Of a DNA stretch of 64,000 nucleotides, positions 49,758 through 58,541 are shown one piece after another; the first letter of the stretch is position 1; every line of letters begins with the position of its first letter. Source of the DNA: Sphingomonas sp. Root241 (GTDB taxonomy: Bacteria > Pseudomonadota > Alphaproteobacteria > Sphingomonadales > Sphingomonadaceae); contig NZ_LMIV01000003.1 in NCBI RefSeq assembly GCF_001428865.1, positions 65,742 through 129,741 on the forward strand, given 5' to 3'. The position numbers and the translations under genes are program-made. Below the pieces are notes generated by a model. It was not told where the DNA came from. It searched no databases and saw nothing but the letters and a program-made list of their open reading frames with translations.

Positions 49758-50073
49758 CTTTGTCCGCATCCCACCAAGAGAGGACGTCCGCCAGAAACGG
49801 CGCGGGTGCGTCCTCCGGTCGTCCGGCAGGTTTGAACGTGTTCCTAGTTTCGGCCCTGACGGTTAGGGATCGAATTCAAGAGGAACGGCATCCCAGAGCG
49901 GAAAATGAAAACAACTTCGTTTATTATTGCGAAGCGACGGTCTTAGTGAGAGTTTCGGCGCACGGTGCGGGCGGTTTCGTTTCACCGGAACACAAATCTG
50001 ATGGACCGCGACGAAGCGGCCGTTGAGAATGCGATCGCTCGCGTGGAGACGATCGAGCGAAGGGAGAGACCTG

Positions 50074-50814
50074 ATGGGTAGATTGTCGATTGCGGGCCTT
50101 TGCCTTTTGGCACTGATGACCACGCCGGCCCTGGCCGGCCAGAAAGCAACAGCACCCAACACGCTCACGGCCAGCGAACGCGCCGAAGGCTGGCAGCTGC
50201 TGTTCAACGGCCAGGATCTTAGCGGTTGGCGCTCATTTGGCGGCGGCGCGGCATCGCCCAACTGGGCGGTGCGCGACGGAGCGCTCGTTCTGACGTCGAA
50301 AACCGGCGAGATGAGCGGAGGCGACCTCGTCACCGCCGACAGCTACGGCGCCTTCGAACTGACGCTCGACTGGAAGGTCGAGCGCGGCGGCAACAGCGGC
50401 GTGTTCTACCTCGCCCGCAACGCGCCCGGGACAAGGAACATCTACGAGACCGGAATCGAGATGCAGGTCCTCGACAATGCCGGCCATCCCGACGGGAAGA
50501 TCCCGTCCCACCGCGCCGGTTCGCTCTACGATATCACGGTGCCGCCGCTGAGCGCGGCACACCCCGCCGGGACCTGGAATCATGCGCGGCTACGTGTCGA
50601 GCAAGGCCGCATTCGCCAATGGCTGAACGGCACGCTGACCGCCGACGTGCCCTTCGGGAATGACGCTTGGCGCAAGCGTGTGGCGGCGTCGAAGTTCGCC
50701 TCGATGCCGCTGTTCGGCACGTTTCCGAGCGGGGTGATCGGCCTCCAGGATCATGGCGAGCCGGTCGCGTTTCGCAACATCAAGATCCGCAGGCTCGGAG
50801 CGAGCGCCCGATGA
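50074..50814 (+). CDS. DUF1080 (3-keto-disaccharide hydrolase-type) protein
   Basis: A 246-residue exported protein with a signal peptide (cleavage after PALAG) and a DUF1080 concanavalin-like domain: EGWQLLFNGQDLSGW at the start, GGNSGVFYLARNAPGT and ETGIEMQVLDNAGHPD in the centre, and IGLQDHGEPVAFRNIKIRRL at the end. Members of this family have been assigned as hydrolases of 3-keto-glycosides. ATG at 50074 follows AGGGAGAG. It is the first of three overlapping genes with a GMC flavoprotein and its small subunit, which would make the 3-keto substrate. Confidence 0.88.
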   Translation: MGRLSIAGLCLLALMTTPALAGQKATAPNTLTASERAEGWQLLFNGQDLSGWRSFGGGAASPNWAVRDGALVLTSKTGEMSGGDLVTADSYGAFELTLDWKVERGGNSGVFYLARNAPGTRNIYETGIEMQVLDNAGHPDGKIPSHRAGSLYDITVPPLSAAHPAGTWNHARLRVEQGRIRQWLNGTLTADVPFGNDAWRKRVAASKFASMPLFGTFPSGVIGLQDHGEPVAFRNIKIRRLGASAR

Positions 50815-52517
50815 CGGCGGCGGCGTTGGATCCGGCGGCAGCCACCGCAGATGTCATCATCGTCGGCTCGGGTGCTGCGGGGGGCATGGCGGCCTATAGC
50901 CTGACCAAGGCGGGCCTGCGCTGCCTGATGCTCGAGGCAGGTCGCGACTATGACCCCCAAGCCGAGGTCAACATGATGGCGCCCGAGAGCGACGCTCCCC
51001 TGCGTGGGGCGGCCACGCCTGACAAGCCGTTCGGCTATTTCGACGCGACCGTGGGGGGCGGTTGGGAGGTTGACGGCGAGCCCTACACCATGCGCGAGGG
51101 CACGGACTTTCGCTGGTACCGCTCGCGGATGTTGGGCGGGCGAACCAATCATTGGGGCCGGCACGTGCCGCGATGGGGCCCGTACGACTTCAAGCCCTTC
51201 TCGCGGGATGGGCTGGGAGTGGATTGGCCGATCGGCTATGACGATATCGCGCCGTTCTACGACCGTGTCGAACGGATGATCGGAGTCAATGGCGGGCGGA
51301 TCGAGCTCGAGAACCACCCCGATTCGGCGCCGGGCTGCCTGATGCCGCCGCCCAAGCCTCGCGTCCCGGAAATGCTCCTCAAGGCGACGTGCGAAAGCAT
51401 GGGGATTCCGGTGCGGACCGCGCACACGGCGGTGATCACGCGCGACATGCCCGACAAGGTCGCGCCGCGCAGTGCCTGCTTCAACGCGACGCCGTGCACC
51501 CGCGGCTGCACGATCGGCGCGATGTTTCAGACCACGACGTCGTTCCTGCCGATGGCGAAGGCCACCGGCGAGCTGACGATCGTCACCGATGCGATGGTCT
51601 CGAAGGTGACGATGGCGAGCGCGGGTCGCGCCGCAGGGGTCGAATATGTCGATCGCAAGACTGGCGCCCGCCACCAGGTTCAAGCGCGGGCAGTAATCCT
51701 GGCGGCGGGAACCTGCGAGACGACGCGGCTGCTGCTCAATTCCGGCGACAAGCCCGCCGGCCTCGCCAACGCCTCTGGCCAGCTCGGCCGCAATCTCACC
51801 GATTCGACCGGCGCGTCGTTTCGAGCTTTCGTGCCCGCGCTTGCTGGGCGGCCGCGCTACAATGAGGACGGCATCGGCGGGCAGCACATCTATATTCCGT
51901 TCTGGCTGTACCAGGAACAGAAGCGTGGCGAGCTGGACTTTGCGCGCGGCTATCATTTCGAGATCGGCGGCCGGTTCGGCATCCCGCCCGCTGCGGCTCT
52001 GCCGCGTGTTTGGGGAGCGGGGTTGAAGAAAGCAGTCCGTACCGCCTCGGGCGCAACGATCGCGATGGTGCTGCGCGGCGAAATGATCCCCAACAAGGAC
52101 ACGTTCTGCGAGATCGATCCGGGCGTGAAGGACCGGTTCGGCATTCCGGTACTGCGCTTCGCCTTTCGTTGGTCGCAGCACGAGCTGAACCAGGTCGCGC
52201 ACGGGCAGCGAACCGCACGCGCCGTGTTCAAGCGGATGAACGCCACGCCCCTCGATCCCGAACTGCCACCTGAAAAGCTCATCACCGCCGGCGGCGAGAT
52301 CATCCACGAACTGGGCACCGCGAGGATGGGCGCCGATCCACGTTCCTCGGTAGTCGACAGCTATGGCCAGACCTGGGATGTCGGCAATCTGGTGCTGATG
52401 GACGGCGCGATCTTCGCCTCGGGCGCGCACAAGAACCCGACGCTCACCATTCTCGCGCTGGCGTTGCGTGCATCCGAGCGCCTCGCCGCTCGCTTCAAGT
52501 CAGGAGCAATCGCATGA
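50811..52517 (+). CDS. GMC-family FAD dehydrogenase, large subunit (glycoside 3-dehydrogenase-like)
   Basis: A 568-residue flavoprotein. The FAD-binding GSGAAGGMAAYSL is at about residues 19-31 and LGGRTNHWGRHVPRW matches the gluconate/glucose dehydrogenase alpha-subunit group. A cysteine cluster, Cys223, Cys229 and Cys233 (CFNATPCTRGC), lies where related FAD-glucose dehydrogenases bind an iron-sulfur cluster. The active-site His499 is in HELGTARMG, with Asn542 in SGAHKNPTLT. It probably oxidises a glycoside at C3. It overlaps its neighbours at both ends (ATGA). No own signal is seen; export with the Tat-bearing small subunit is plausible. Confidence 0.9.
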   Translation: MTAAALDPAAATADVIIVGSGAAGGMAAYSLTKAGLRCLMLEAGRDYDPQAEVNMMAPESDAPLRGAATPDKPFGYFDATVGGGWEVDGEPYTMREGTDFRWYRSRMLGGRTNHWGRHVPRWGPYDFKPFSRDGLGVDWPIGYDDIAPFYDRVERMIGVNGGRIELENHPDSAPGCLMPPPKPRVPEMLLKATCESMGIPVRTAHTAVITRDMPDKVAPRSACFNATPCTRGCTIGAMFQTTTSFLPMAKATGELTIVTDAMVSKVTMASAGRAAGVEYVDRKTGARHQVQARAVILAAGTCETTRLLLNSGDKPAGLANASGQLGRNLTDSTGASFRAFVPALAGRPRYNEDGIGGQHIYIPFWLYQEQKRGELDFARGYHFEIGGRFGIPPAAALPRVWGAGLKKAVRTASGATIAMVLRGEMIPNKDTFCEIDPGVKDRFGIPVLRFAFRWSQHELNQVAHGQRTARAVFKRMNATPLDPELPPEKLITAGGEIIHELGTARMGADPRSSVVDSYGQTWDVGNLVLMDGAIFASGAHKNPTLTILALALRASERLAARFKSGAIA

Positions 52518-53209
52518 CACCGTCGCGCCGCGAGACGCTGCAGTGGATGATGACCGCCGCGGCGCTATCGCTCGCCCGCTGGACGCCGCCCGCGATGGCG
52601 GCAGGGCAGGGCACTCCGCCGCCGTTTGTCGTCGCCGACTGGCCTGCCACACTGCCCCCGCCGCCGTCCGCGCAGGGCTATGGCCGCGATCCGGATCTCA
52701 TGGCGCCCAAGGTGCCGTGGCCGCTGACGCTGAGCGAGGCGCAGCGCGCGACGGTCGATCTGCTGGGCGACTTGATCCTGCCTGCCGACGAGCAGTCCCC
52801 GGGAGCCGGCAAGCTCGGCGTCGGGGCGTTCGTGGACGAGTGGATCAGCGCGCCTTATCCGACCCAGCGGAAGGATCGGGAACAGGTGCTCGGCGGGCTG
52901 ATCTGGCTCGACGCGCAGAGCCGGGCACTGCACAAGACTGCGTTCGATGCGATCACCCCGGCCCAGCGCGCCGGACTGCTCGATGCGCTGACAGTCACCG
53001 CGCCCGCCGCCGGGATGGCGAGGCCGGTCGCGTTCATGGACACGCTACGCCATCTTTTCGTGCTCGGATTCTACAGCCTGCCCGAAGGCAAGGCGGACAT
53101 GGGCTTTATCGGCGACCAGCCGACGCCAGGCGACTATCCCGGTCCGAGCCCCGAGGCGCTGGCGCACTTCAAAAACATACTCGCTGGACTAGATTTGCCG
53201 GTCTCGTAA
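52514..53209 (+). CDS. gluconate 2-dehydrogenase subunit 3-type small subunit
   Basis: A 231-residue partner protein with a twin-arginine signal (SRRETLQWMMTAAALSLA). The body carries the PF13618 pattern ATVDLLGDLILPADEQSPGAGKLGVGAFVDEWI and the closing MGFIGDQPTPGDYPGP. It is known in related enzymes as the gamma subunit needed for Tat export and maturation of the FAD subunit. The start overlaps the GMC stop. A cytochrome c subunit, the usual third component, is absent from the window. Confidence 0.9.
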   Translation: MTPSRRETLQWMMTAAALSLARWTPPAMAAGQGTPPPFVVADWPATLPPPPSAQGYGRDPDLMAPKVPWPLTLSEAQRATVDLLGDLILPADEQSPGAGKLGVGAFVDEWISAPYPTQRKDREQVLGGLIWLDAQSRALHKTAFDAITPAQRAGLLDALTVTAPAAGMARPVAFMDTLRHLFVLGFYSLPEGKADMGFIGDQPTPGDYPGPSPEALAHFKNILAGLDLPVS

Positions 53210-53295
53210 TTCTCGACGCCTGGCGAAGGTGCCTTGGCTTTGGTGGCGCCAATATGGTCGGGAATCGTCCAAGTTGTGGTCTAAAACCGGACAAC

Positions 53296-53754
53296 TTATG
53301 GTGTGGTTCCCACCCGCTGGGCCAGGGCGGCGTCGCTGGCGAGCTTGTCGGCGCGCTCGTTATCGGGGTGGCCGGCATGGCCCTTGACCCACACCCATTC
53401 GACGCGGTGCGGCTTCGATGCCGCGAGCAGTTCCTGCCAGAGTTCGGCATTCTTGACGGGCTTCTTGTCCGACGTCCGCCAGCCGTTCTTGAGCCAGCCG
53501 TGGATCCATTTGGTGAGGCCGTCCATCACGTAACGGCTGTCGGTCGACAGCGTGACGCGGCATGGGCGCTTGAGTGCCTTCAGCCCCTGGATCGCGGCCA
53601 TCAGCTCCATGCGGTTGTTAGTGGTGTGGGGCTCGCCGCCCGACATTTCCTTCTCGACGCCGCCCATGCGCAGCACCACGCCCCAGCCGCCGCGCCCGGG
53701 ATTGCCCTTGCACGCGCCGTCGGTGGCGATCTCGACATGCTGAAGCTCGGTCAC
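53296..53754 (-). CDS. rnhA: ribonuclease HI
   Basis: A 152-residue RNase H that cleaves RNA in RNA-DNA hybrids. The four acidic active-site residues are recognisable: Asp in [12 protein letters not shown], Glu in NNRMELMAA, Asp in [10 protein letters not shown] and Asp in [12 protein letters not shown]. It starts with GTG at 53754, overlapping the thrB TGA as GTGA; longer open sequence upstream lies in thrB. It is the third gene of ispH-thrB-rnhA. Confidence 0.96.
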   Translation of the reverse strand: MTELQHVEIATDGACKGNPGRGGWGVVLRMGGVEKEMSGGEPHTTNNRMELMAAIQGLKALKRPCRVTLSTDSRYVMDGLTKWIHGWLKNGWRTSDKKPVKNAELWQELLAASKPHRVEWVWVKGHAGHPDNERADKLASDAALAQRVGTTP

Positions 53755-54707
53755 GCGAAGACCGCCGCTCCATTTTCGGCGTAGAAATCGAGCCGGTGCA
53801 GATAAGCGAGCGGATCCTTGCGGGTGACGAGCGCGTCGGCGGGCGTGTTGAGCCAGTCCCACATGCGGGTCAGGAAGAAGCGGATCGCAGCACCTTCGGC
53901 CAGCACGGGCAGCGCCGCGCGCTCCTCGGGAAGCAATTCGAAATTCGACGCATAGCCTTCGACCAACCCCGCGCCGACCGCAGCGTCGTATCGCGCGCCG
54001 GCGGCATCGAATGCCCACGCACCGTGCATCACAGCCAGATCGTACGCGCGCACTTCGGTGCAGGCGAAATAGAAGTCGATCAGCCCGGTGACACGATCGC
54101 CGAGCATCAGCACATTGTCGGGGAACAGATCGGCATGGATCGCGGCGCGCGGCAGGTCGCGCGGCCAGCTTGTCAACAATTTGTCCAGAGCCTTGTCCAC
54201 ATGATCGTAGAGGCCAGGCCGGATCGCGTCCATTTCGCGGCCGCACCGCTCGAACAGCGGCCGCCAGTCGTCGGGGCCGAGCGAATTGGGGCGTTCGAGG
54301 GTGAAATCGCGCAACGCCTCGTGCATCCGGCCCATCGCGGCGCCGGCGGCGTGCGCCTGTTTCGGCGTGGGGTGCGAGACCGACACGCCCGACAGGAACT
54401 GGATCAGGCAGGCAGGGCGGCCCTCGATCTCGTGGATCGTCCGGCCTTCGAGATCGGGCACGGCCGGTGGGACCGGCAGGCCGCGATCGGCGAGGTGATC
54501 GAGCAAGGCGAGGAAGAAGGGCAGGTCGTCGGCCGAGACGCGCTTTTCGTACAGCGTCAGGATGAAGCGGCTCTTGGTCGTGTCGACGAGATAGTTCGAA
54601 TTCTCGACACCCTCGGCAATGCCCTTGGCCGAAACCAGTTCGCCCATGTCGAAGCGCGCGAGAAAGTCCGCCAGTGCCTCGGCGGAGACTTGCGTATAGA
54701 CGGCCAT
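53751..54707 (-). CDS. thrB: homoserine kinase (ThrB, aminoglycoside-phosphotransferase fold)
   Basis: A 318-residue kinase for threonine synthesis. It belongs to the choline-kinase-like type used by alphaproteobacteria, not the GHMP type. [20 protein letters not shown] at the start, [12 protein letters not shown] as the nucleotide loop, [12 protein letters not shown] as the catalytic loop (Asp within HADLFPDN) and GLIDFYFA as the metal-binding segment are all present. It overlaps ispH by one base (TGATG) and rnhA by four. Confidence 0.95.
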   Translation of the reverse strand: MAVYTQVSAEALADFLARFDMGELVSAKGIAEGVENSNYLVDTTKSRFILTLYEKRVSADDLPFFLALLDHLADRGLPVPPAVPDLEGRTIHEIEGRPACLIQFLSGVSVSHPTPKQAHAAGAAMGRMHEALRDFTLERPNSLGPDDWRPLFERCGREMDAIRPGLYDHVDKALDKLLTSWPRDLPRAAIHADLFPDNVLMLGDRVTGLIDFYFACTEVRAYDLAVMHGAWAFDAAGARYDAAVGAGLVEGYASNFELLPEERAALPVLAEGAAIRFFLTRMWDWLNTPADALVTRKDPLAYLHRLDFYAENGAAVFA

Positions 54708-55660
54708 CAGGCGGCTTCGAGGCCGCGGGGCAGCTTGAAGGCGATGTTCTCGGCGACCGTCTCGACTTCGCGCTCGGACACCTCGAAACGCGTTCCGATC
54801 CGCTCGACGACCTCGCGCACCAGCAATTCGGGCGCCGAGGCGCCGGCGGTGATGCCGACCTTGCGCACGCCCTCGAACCAGGCGAAATCGATATCGTCGG
54901 CGCGCTGGATCAGCGTCGAACGCGTGCCGTTGCGCACCGCCACTTCGACGAGCCGCATCGAATTGGACGATTTGGGCGATCCGATCACCAGCACCATGTC
55001 GACTTGCTCGGCGAGCGCCTTGACCGCGCTCTGGCGGTTCGACGTCGCATAGCAGATGTCGTCGGCGCCGGGCGCGAGGATCGCGGGGAAGCGCCGTTTG
55101 AGCACTGCGAGCACTGCCGCCGTGTCATCGACGGAGAGCGTCGTCTGGGTGAGGAAAGCGAGGTTCTCGGGATCGCCGACAACCACCGCTTCGGCATCCG
55201 CGACGGTCTCGACCAACGTCATCGAGCCTTCGGGCACCTGGCCGAAGGTGCCGATCACCTCCGGATGCCCGGCATGGCCGATGAACAATATGTGCCGTCC
55301 CGACGCGACCAGCCGTTCGGCCTGGCGGTGGACCTTGGAAACCAGCGGGCAGGTGGCGTCGAGATAGGAGAGGCCACGCTCGGCGGCCTTGGCCGGGACC
55401 GCCTTGGGCACGCCGTGCGCCGAGAACACCACCGGCACGCCGTCGGGTACCTGGTCGAGCTCCTCGACGAAGATCGCGCCCTTCGCCTTTAGGCTGTCGA
55501 CGACATATTTGTTGTGGACGATCTCGTGGCGCACATAGACCGGCGCGCCATATTTCTCGATCGCCAGCTCGACGATGCGGATCGCGCGGTCGACGCCCGC
55601 GCAGAAGCCGCGCGGCGCGGCGATGAGCAGTTCGAGCGGCGGTTTGGCGGTCGCGTCCAT
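54707..55660 (-). CDS. ispH: 4-hydroxy-3-methylbut-2-enyl diphosphate reductase
   Basis: A 317-residue iron-sulfur enzyme for the last step of the MEP isoprenoid pathway. The three cluster-binding cysteines are in [22 protein letters not shown] and [11 protein letters not shown], and the catalytic Glu lies in the [20 protein letters not shown] domain. It heads the ispH-thrB-rnhA operon. Promoter boxes are not obvious in the 116-bp divergent gap to the lipoprotein gene. Confidence 0.97.
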   Translation of the reverse strand: MDATAKPPLELLIAAPRGFCAGVDRAIRIVELAIEKYGAPVYVRHEIVHNKYVVDSLKAKGAIFVEELDQVPDGVPVVFSAHGVPKAVPAKAAERGLSYLDATCPLVSKVHRQAERLVASGRHILFIGHAGHPEVIGTFGQVPEGSMTLVETVADAEAVVVGDPENLAFLTQTTLSVDDTAAVLAVLKRRFPAILAPGADDICYATSNRQSAVKALAEQVDMVLVIGSPKSSNSMRLVEVAVRNGTRSTLIQRADDIDFAWFEGVRKVGITAGASAPELLVREVVERIGTRFEVSEREVETVAENIAFKLPRGLEAA

Positions 55661-55776
55661 GGCGAAGCGGGCTCTACGCGATTGCTTGCGCGGGCGAAAG
55701 GCGGTTCCTATGGTGCCGCCGTTTCCGGGCCTCGCTTGTGCGCGGCCCGTTGTTCCGTCTGAAAGGTGTATCGCCC

Positions 55777-56415
55777 GTGTCGCTCGCCAAGCTCGCCGTT
55801 CCCATCATGATCCTGCTGGCCGCCGGCGGCTGCTCCCGCACCGGCGAGATTACCGAGGGCGGCATCTCCGCAGTCCGCTCGGCCTGCCCGCATGTCGGGA
55901 TTCCCGCCGGCACCGGCGACGTCACCTTGTTCAACCCGGCGACCAGCCGCGAGGCGACGGCGATCGACGTGACCGCGGTGCTCACCAACCTCCAGTCGAC
56001 CTGCGACGAGACCGGGCCGCAGATCCAGGCCAATCTGACCTTCGACATACTCGCCCGCCGCAACCAGCCCGGGCCGGCGCGCGACGTGACCTTGCCCTAT
56101 TTCATCACCGTGGTGCGCGGCGGGACCTCGGTCACCGCCAAGCGGGTAGGCCAAGTGACCGTGCGCTTCGCCGACGGGCAGATTCGCGCACAGACCACGG
56201 GTCAGGCTACGGCCAGCATCGATCGCGCGGCGGCGACGCTGCCCGAGGAGGTGCGCAAGCGGCTGACCGAAAAGCGCAAGGCGGGCGATCAGGCCGCGGC
56301 GATGGACCCGCTGGCCGATCCGGCGATCCGCTCGGCAGTGCTCTCGTCCACTTTCGAGGCGCTGGTCGGCTTCCAGCTCACCGAGGATCAGCTGAAGTAC
56401 AACGTCACGCGCTGA
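55777..56415 (+). CDS. conserved sphingomonad-type lipoprotein of unknown function
   Basis: A 212-residue predicted lipoprotein starting with GTG at 55777, signal ending in the lipobox LAAGGC. The mature part is beta-rich: [18 protein letters not shown], then [19 protein letters not shown], and a basic helix near [12 protein letters not shown]. No named family was recognised. AAGGTG nine bases upstream supports the start. A terminator nested in a palindromic repeat follows. Confidence 0.75.
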   Translation: MSLAKLAVPIMILLAAGGCSRTGEITEGGISAVRSACPHVGIPAGTGDVTLFNPATSREATAIDVTAVLTNLQSTCDETGPQIQANLTFDILARRNQPGPARDVTLPYFITVVRGGTSVTAKRVGQVTVRFADGQIRAQTTGQATASIDRAAATLPEEVRKRLTEKRKAGDQAAAMDPLADPAIRSAVLSSTFEALVGFQLTEDQLKYNVTR

Positions 56416-56419
56416 CCTG

Positions 56420-56562
56420 TTTCCCCTCCCTCCAAGGGAGGGGTTAGGGGGTGGGTAAGAAAAGGCCGGGCTCGATGCCCGGCCTTTTCTTTTGTCGAGC
56501 CGCGGTGAAGGGCTCGCTGCGCTCGCACCCACCTCCAGCCCCTCCCTTGCAGGGAGGGGAGT
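56420..56562. repeat. palindromic repeat enclosing a terminator
   Basis: Left arm TTCCCCTCCCTCCAAGGGAG and right arm CTCCCTTGCAGGGAGGGGAG, extended inward by GGGGTTAGGGGGTGGGT and its near complement ACCCACCTCCAGCCCC. The loop contains the hairpin at 56457-56493. The element lies between the lipoprotein gene and the glycine riboswitch. Confidence 0.8.
56457..56493 (+). terminator. rho-independent terminator after the lipoprotein gene
   Basis: AAAAGGCCGGGC and GCCCGGCCTTTT pair around TCGAT and are followed by CTTTT. The stem is flanked by A and T runs, so it can work in both directions. Confidence 0.88.
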
Positions 56563-56659
56563 CTGTGGAGCGGCTAGCGGCAGAGTTTCGCGATTGACTC
56601 GGATCATCACGACAGCCAAGGCTGCGCGTGTCGATGGCGGGCAACCGGCATAGGCACGC

Positions 56660-56851
56660 GCGGGAGAGTGGTGGTCCTTCGAGGGCCGCCCGCCGAAGGA
56701 GCAACCGCCCCGGAATCTCTCAGGCACCAGGGACCGCGCGCGCTGTGACACTCTGGAAAGCGCCGCCGAAGAGGCGGCCACCGAAGGGGTAAGCGGATGC
56801 TCTCTGAAGAGAGTGGCGCGAAAGCTCTCAGGTTCCGTGACAGAGGGGGCG
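56660..56851 (+). ncRNA. tandem glycine riboswitch of the gcv operon
   Basis: Two glycine aptamers are recognisable. Aptamer I has GGGAGAGTGG, GCCGAAGGAGCAA and GGAATCTCTCAGGCACCAGG. Aptamer II follows with CTCTGGAAAG, CACCGAAGGGGTAAGC and AAAGCTCTCAGGTTCCGTGA, then CAGAGGGGG. The GCCGAAGGnG and CTCTCAGG boxes are diagnostic. The two are joined by a few bases, as in other tandem switches. The switch ends about 60 bp before gcvT, so glycine binding probably turns on translation or read-through of the cleavage operon. Confidence 0.95.
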
Positions 56852-56914
56852 AGGGACTTTGCCGCGCATGTGCGTGGTTCAGTATCTCGTTCAGCCTCGC
56901 GCGGAGTATCTGGA

Positions 56915-58054
56915 ATGAGCCACGACCCCATCGAAGACGGCGAAGAAGCGCTGGAGCTCCTGCAACTCCCACTCGACAGCTGGCACCGCGCGCGGGGCGG
57001 GCGGATGGTCCCGTTCGCGGGCTATGAGATGCCCGTCCAGTATGAAGGCATCATGGCCGAGCATCTTTGGACGCGCGAGCATGCCGGGCTGTTCGACGTC
57101 AGCCATATGGGCCAGCTCACTTTCTCCGGCGAAGGTGTCGAGGCCGCGCTCGAGGCGCTGATGCCGGCCGACATCCAGGCGGCGAAGCTTTCCCACCCGG
57201 TCTATTCGCTGCTGATGGCGGAGAATGGCGGCATCCTCGACGATCTGATGCTGACGCGCCTCAAGGAAGGCGAGGTCTACATGGTCGTCAACGGCGCCTG
57301 CAAATGGGACGACATCGCCCATTTCCGCGAGTTCCTGCCCGACGAGATCGGCATGAACCACATGGAAGACCACGCTCTCCTCGCCCTCCAAGGGCCCGAG
57401 GCAGTGACGGCGCTCCAGCGCGTGATCCCCGGCGTCGAGAACCTCGTCTTCATGCAGGGCGCGCCGTTCCAGTGGCAGGGCCACGATTTGTGGATCAGCC
57501 GCTCGGGCTATACCGGCGAGGACGGCTTCGAGATCTCGGTTCCGGTCGAGGGCGTCGAGGCGCTCGCCGACGCGCTCACCGCGCAGCCCGAGGTCAAGCC
57601 GATCGGCCTGGGCGCACGCGATTCGCTGCGGCTGGAGGCCGATCTGCCGCTCTACGGCCACGATCTCGATACCGAGACCACGCCGATCTCCGCCGCTCTG
57701 GGCTTCGCGATCAAGAAGCGCCGGCGCGAAGGGGGCGGCTTCCCCGGCCATGCGCGCATCATGATCGAGCGCGAGCAGGGGCCGATCGTCAAGCGCGTCG
57801 GGCTGATCGTCGAGGGCCGCCAGCCGGTGCGCGAGGGCGCCGCGGTGGTCGACGCCGAGGGCACCGAAGTCGGCAAGGTCACCTCGGGCGGCTTCGCGCC
57901 CACAGTCCAGAAGCCGATCGCCATGGCCTATGTGCCGACCGCGCTCGCCGTGCCCGGCACGCGCATCACGCTCGCCCAGCGCGGCAAAGTCCATCACGCG
58001 GAGGTCGTCCAGATGCCCTTCGTCCCCCATCGTTATGTCAGGAAGGGAAGCTGA
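56915..58054 (+). CDS. gcvT: glycine cleavage system T protein (aminomethyltransferase)
   Basis: A 379-residue tetrahydrofolate-dependent enzyme releasing ammonia and 5,10-methylene-THF from the H-protein-bound intermediate. Conserved blocks: MVPFAGYEMPVQY, REHAGLFDVSHMGQL (with the catalytic-region Asp), RSGYTGEDGFEI, GLGARDSLRLEADLPLYGHD and TSGGFAPTV. ATG at 56915 is preceded by GGAG; the upstream extension lies in the riboswitch and is rejected. First gene of the riboswitch-controlled operon; it ends 3 bp before gcvH. Confidence 0.96.
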   Translation: MSHDPIEDGEEALELLQLPLDSWHRARGGRMVPFAGYEMPVQYEGIMAEHLWTREHAGLFDVSHMGQLTFSGEGVEAALEALMPADIQAAKLSHPVYSLLMAENGGILDDLMLTRLKEGEVYMVVNGACKWDDIAHFREFLPDEIGMNHMEDHALLALQGPEAVTALQRVIPGVENLVFMQGAPFQWQGHDLWISRSGYTGEDGFEISVPVEGVEALADALTAQPEVKPIGLGARDSLRLEADLPLYGHDLDTETTPISAALGFAIKKRRREGGGFPGHARIMIEREQGPIVKRVGLIVEGRQPVREGAAVVDAEGTEVGKVTSGGFAPTVQKPIAMAYVPTALAVPGTRITLAQRGKVHHAEVVQMPFVPHRYVRKGS

Positions 58055-58057
58055 CTC

Positions 58058-58426
58058 ATGCGTTATTTCACGGAAGATCATGAGTGGATCCAGGTTGACG
58101 GCGATGTCGCCACCGTCGGCATCACCGACTATGCGCAGAGCCAGCTCGGCGACATCGTGTTCGTAGAGACTCCCGAAGAGGGCAAGACCGTGAGCAAGGG
58201 CGACGATGCCGCGGTGGTCGAGAGCGTCAAGGCGGCGTCCGATGTTTACGCGCCGGTCGCCGGCACGGTGATCGAAGGCAATGCCGCGCTCGCCGACAAC
58301 CCTGCGCTGGTCAACGAGGACCCCGAAGGGGAGGGCTGGTTCTTCAAGCTGACGCTGGCCGATGCGGGCGAGCTCGACAGCCTGATGGACGAGACTGCCT
58401 ACCAGGATTTCGTGAGCAAGCTTTAA
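58058..58426 (+). CDS. gcvH: glycine cleavage system H protein
   Basis: A 122-residue lipoyl carrier that shuttles the aminomethyl group between the P, T and L proteins. The lipoylated Lys is at 58 in [15 protein letters not shown]. The N-terminus [21 protein letters not shown] is family-typical, and GAAGGGAAG just before the ATG serves as ribosome-binding site. A palindromic repeat separates it from gcvPA. Confidence 0.96.
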   Translation: MRYFTEDHEWIQVDGDVATVGITDYAQSQLGDIVFVETPEEGKTVSKGDDAAVVESVKAASDVYAPVAGTVIEGNAALADNPALVNEDPEGEGWFFKLTLADAGELDSLMDETAYQDFVSKL

Positions 58427-58430
58427 CTAC

Positions 58431-58526
58431 GTCATCCCGGCGAAAGCCGGGATCTCGTGCCGCTCGGCGCGACCTTGCGAGCGTCGCGCCTGCCGCCTGA
58501 GACCCCGGCTTTCGCCGGGGTGATGG
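58431..58526. repeat. palindromic repeat between gcvH and gcvPA
   Basis: GTCATCCCGGCGAAAGCCGG at the left and CCGGCTTTCGCCGGGGTGAT at the right, with inner GATCTCG...CCTGAGACC. It is of the same general type as the elements at 1119 and 3769 (GTCATCCC start, GCGAAAGC loop) but with CCGG stems and an unrelated core. It is transcribed within the operon. Confidence 0.8.
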
Positions 58527-58541
58527 TTTCAGGGAATTGTA

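Noticed and set aside
53268..53295. Intrinsic terminator between the small subunit gene and rnhA (AAGTTGT...ACAACTT)
   Set aside because: The stem is only about 7 bp and lacks a T run on either strand, too weak to call.
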